The notes beneath the pieces are model-generated. The model did no database searches. It was not told the DNA's origin and saw only the letters and a list, made by a program, of their open reading frames with translations. From contig NC_073358.2 in NCBI RefSeq assembly GCF_027580225.2, positions 29,724,501-29,788,500 of the forward strand: a DNA stretch of 64,000 bases, read 5' to 3'. The first letter of the stretch is position 1, and each line of letters opens with the position of its first letter. This document shows, piece by piece, positions 62,151-64,000 of this stretch. This DNA is from Misgurnus anguillicaudatus. Its lineage: Eukaryota > Chordata > Actinopteri > Cypriniformes > Cobitidae. A program made the position numbers and the translations under genes.

Positions 62151-63957
62151 ATTTATAAATAGTTAATAAAAATTAAACATTTCATGTACGTACACAAACA
62201 TGTGCACACCAACATTATATATATAGCACTTTTAGCACTGTCCAATTATATGACTGGACCTAACATGTATAATAAAGGATTTATTAATTTAGATCTTTTT
62301 TTTTATTAACATTGAGTTTTATGGCTTCACAGAACCATAAACCGAATCTTTCTCGAAACCTTTTGGGATAGTTCACCTAAAAATGAAACTTTTGTCATTT
62401 AACAACACCACTGACTTCGATAGTATTTGTTTATCCTACTATGGAAGTCAGTAGTGCTCCTATTGTATGCTTCATTACAAATATCTTCCTTTGTATTCAG
62501 CACAGCAAAGAAAGGTATCCAGGTCTTGAGAGTGAGTAAATGATGACAAAATTGAAATTTTGGGTGAACTATCCCTTTAACATATTTTAATTAACAGAAT
62601 AAAAATGTGTACCATTGAAAAGGCAGACACATGACTGCCATTTTCACATCTCGCATATTAAAGTGTTCCAATGAGACCTTTGGAAATCAAAAAACTGAAT
62701 CACTTACCCAGTCATACTCGTTCACGTCAACCCCGCAGTCGATAAGCATTCTAACGATATCTGTGTATCCTTTACTGCAGGCCAGTGACAATGCACTCTC
62801 TCTCCCTTTTGCCAACAGGTGAGGATCTGCACCCTGAAAGGAAGTTGTAGATTTATCCATTACATATTCTGTGTACCAGAAACAATGTATTGCTATGCAT
62901 TATTATTTTAATTATGTGCTATTTAGTTGCATGACAACAAGTTAAGGTCTTAAAGGGGCCATGGCATAAAAATCAGACTTTTTCCATGTTTAGGTGCTAT
63001 GATGGGTCCCTAGTGCTTCTATTAACCTAGAAAATGTGAAAAAGATCAACCCAGTAACTTAGTTTTGGTAAACAATTCTCTACAAGAACATGAAAAAATA
63101 GGTTGTTGAAATTTGGCTCTCCTTATGATGTCATAAGGAGCTCTTATTATAATAATACCACCCCTTAATCGAAAATAATTCACAGCACAATTGAGTTTCA
63201 ATTGCAAAAAAACACCATCATTGTGTTCAGTGTTTGCACTTCATCCGCTTATTTGCATTTTAATGGACACACCCCAAAAGGCACATTTTGCTCACATTTA
63301 CAAAGTGGCAAATTTAACATGCTATAATAAATTATTCATATAGTATTTTGAGCTAAAACTTCACATGTGTTCTCTGGGGACACCAAAGATTTATTTGACA
63401 TCTTAAAAAAAGTCTTGTGCCATGGCCCCTTTAAAAAGAGATGTTTACTGGTAAAAGAAACTTGCTCTATTTTGTAGTTTTTTTGCCCAGAAAGATAGGA
63501 AATAACTGTTCACATGCAAAGTTGCCAATAAAGTGTTTTTTTAAACATTAATACATGAAATTGATGATACCATAATAATAGATTAAAGTGGCTCATTCAA
63601 ACAGTGCTGCAGCAGTCTTGCAAAGGGTGTACAGATACCGGAAAAGACCACCTAATGCAGTGAATGTGTAGGTAATCGTGAAGTTGCACGCACACTTTGT
63701 AACAGGAACTCCACCACAGCTATCTGGCCATGAGCTGCTGCCCACATCAACGGTGTGAACCCCTCTTCATCCTGCAGGTTTATTACAGACTCTGAAAGGA
63801 AAAACAGGAAGGTGTCAGTCATTCAATCATGCATCACCTGTACTGTGTAAGACTAAATTTCAAGTTTTGCTTTTTACACACAGAAACAAACCTTGTTCTA
63901 TTCGACTTGCTAAGAACACCATCTCTCCTTGTGCTGCCAACTGGTGTATAGAAAGTG
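61611..63957 (-). CDS. ankra2: Ankyrin repeat family A protein 2, C-terminal part
   Basis: Six minus-strand exons: 63892-63957, 63694-63791, 62708-62833, 61978-62044, 61786-61866 and 61611-61666 (stop). They encode the last 163 residues, about half of the 313-residue human protein; the 5' exons lie beyond the right edge. Frames join exactly. The sequence runs [26 protein letters not shown], ankyrin repeats [37 protein letters not shown] and [15 protein letters not shown], then [20 protein letters not shown], and a C-terminal helix ending [16 protein letters not shown]2 is a paralogue of RFXANK whose ankyrin domain binds PxLPxI/L motifs in partners such as megalin and class IIa histone deacetylases. 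Exon 63694-63791 uses AGT/GTGCGT as donor; an overlapping GTGTGC two bases earlier would break the frame. Confidence 0.95.
62085..62148. repeat. (AT)n microsatellite in an ankra2 intron
   Basis: About 31 AT units, close to the acceptor of the 61978-62044 exon. Confidence 0.97.
62366..62580. mobile_element. Short copy of the GGGATAGTTCACC MITE in an ankra2 intron
   Basis: Starts GGGATAGTTCACCTAAAAAT and ends GGGTGAACTATCCCTTTAA. Same ends as the element at 55261-55704, but about half its length. Confidence 0.88.
62950..63434 (+). mobile_element. MITE copy 4 (GGCCATGGCA family) in an ankra2 intron
   Basis: Starts TTAAAGGGGCCATGGCATAA and ends GTGCCATGGCCCCTTTAA. Colinear with 15122-15639 over its length (shared words GACTTTTTCCATGTTTA, GGCTCTCCTTATGATGTCAT, GACACCAAAGATTTATTTGA). 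Confidence 0.93.
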
Positions 63958-64000
63958 CTGAAATACAGGTAAGTAATAGTCAATTACTAAAGACTAGTTC

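Overview
The window is vertebrate nuclear DNA from a ray-finned fish, most likely a cypriniform. It is AT-rich and full of CA/GT, AT and CT microsatellites. It carries many short DNA-transposon derivatives of the kind common in carp and zebrafish-like genomes (foldback elements with TTAA or 8-bp target duplications, hAT derivatives, Tc1 relics). No sequence search was possible, so the species and most repeat family names are inferred.

Only three protein-coding genes are firmly supported, all in the last 14 kb: foxd1 on the minus strand (single exon, 50360-51403, 347 aa), btf3 on the plus strand (five coding exons, 56800-60551, 162 aa) and the 3' half of ankra2 on the minus strand (six exons, 61611-63957, running off the right edge). 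FOXD1, BTF3 and ANKRA2 are neighbours with the same relative orientations on human 5q13.2, so this is an ancestral vertebrate gene block. The genes have unrelated roles: renal-stroma and retinal patterning transcription factor, nascent-chain chaperone subunit, and ankyrin adaptor.

Bases 1-50000, on the 3' side of foxd1, look like a gene desert. Several stretches of more even composition with homeodomain-like cores may be conserved regulatory elements (about 5883-6260, 6600-7210, 8560-8880, 17130-17350, 21240-21490, 48480-48720). They are only candidates, because conservation cannot be measured here.

The most structured part of the desert is 23497-38176. A matching pair of inverted ends (CCCAGCCAACAT) bounds 14.7 kb. 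A 134-bp satellite array (about 24 units, with an internal 526-bp duplication) lies at the left end and a 185-bp array (about 6-7 units) at the right end. Between them are exon-like ORFs, a hAT element nested in a MITE, and a Tc1 relic split by a 673-bp foldback. To its right, 38280-42172 has several splice-site-like junctions and may be an unrecognised transcription unit. It is interrupted by a hAT element with an exact 8-bp target duplication and followed by a 929-bp solo LTR with a 4-bp duplication.
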